DNA of 6,085 nt from Actinomycetes bacterium (GTDB taxonomy: Bacteria > Actinomycetota > Acidimicrobiia > Acidimicrobiales > Acidimicrobiaceae): contig JAKAPB010000137.1 in assembly GCA_021823045.1 (NCBI GenBank), forward strand, positions 1 through 6,085. The letters are read 5' to 3'. The translations under genes were made by a program, and so were the position numbers. Shown one piece after another: positions 5,977-6,085 of the stretch; the stretch's first letter is position 1; every line of letters begins with the position of its first letter. Under the pieces are notes generated by a model. It saw nothing but the letters and a program-made list of their open reading frames with translations, did no database searches and had not been told where the DNA came from.

Positions 5977-6069
5977 GTATTAGAGTTTTCGAGTCTTCCC
6001 CTCACTAGCCGATCCTTTGGTGACGTGACAGTGCGGCCCCGATTCGCAAGCATATGATGGCTCTAATAC
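5977..6069. repeat. Split 9-bp inverted repeat upstream of pxpA
   Basis: GTATTAGAG (5977-5985) and CTCTAATAC (6061-6069) are perfect reverse complements, 84 bp from arm to arm. The inner copy lies just upstream of the candidate -35 region of the pxp promoter. Two sites for one regulator that loops DNA is possible; chance is also possible for a 9-mer pair in this short stretch. No gene is visible from 5911 to the window edge. Confidence 0.35.
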
Positions 6070-6085
6070 TTAGGTTGATCGACCT

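Noticed and set aside
6072..6085. AGGTTGATCGACCT near-palindrome at the window edge
   Set aside because: Thirteen to fourteen bases with one mismatched pair, cut by the edge and without context; too little to call an operator.

Overview
All recognised genes in this window lie on the minus strand, so transcription runs from high to low coordinates. In that order they are a 5-oxoprolinase operon (pxpA-pxpB-pxpC), then serA (D-3-phosphoglycerate dehydrogenase), a 312-base regulatory gap, and leuA (2-isopropylmalate synthase). All five reading frames look intact. I see no mobile element, CRISPR array, tRNA or rRNA. Base composition is moderate (about half G+C by eye). The long SerA with an intervening domain plus ACT domain, leaderless-type gene starts, and GTG/TTG starts would suit an actinobacterium of modest GC, perhaps Acidimicrobiia-like. 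That placement is inference from protein style, not a database match.

Region by region (minus-strand order). 6085-5911 is the upstream region of the pxp operon. It holds a split 9-bp inverted repeat and a weak candidate promoter. 5910-3665 is pxpA, pxpB and pxpC, tightly coupled (6-nt gap, then a GTGA overlap). 3664-3474 is a 191-base gap with a 7-bp hairpin or operator-like repeat in front of serA. 3473-1896 is serA. 1895-1584 is the most informative part. It contains an 11-bp perfect inverted repeat, an extended -10 promoter, a 12-codon leader ORF ending in three consecutive Leu codons, a GC-rich hairpin and a rho-independent terminator, followed by the leuA ribosome binding site. This is the architecture of a leucine-responsive ribosome-mediated transcription attenuator. 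1583-39 is leuA. The last 38 bases hold nothing I can identify.

How the genes fit together. The Pxp complex recycles 5-oxoproline to glutamate, which is the amino donor in the serine pathway step after SerA and in the last step of leucine synthesis. SerA opens serine synthesis and LeuA commits carbon to leucine. Both enzymes carry C-terminal regulatory domains, so leuA appears to be controlled twice: by the leader attenuator on the RNA and by feedback on the enzyme. No other leucine or serine gene is present in the window. The leader peptide is too short for normal gene calling, and the leuA start should be placed at the ATG at 1583, downstream of the TTG at 1595.
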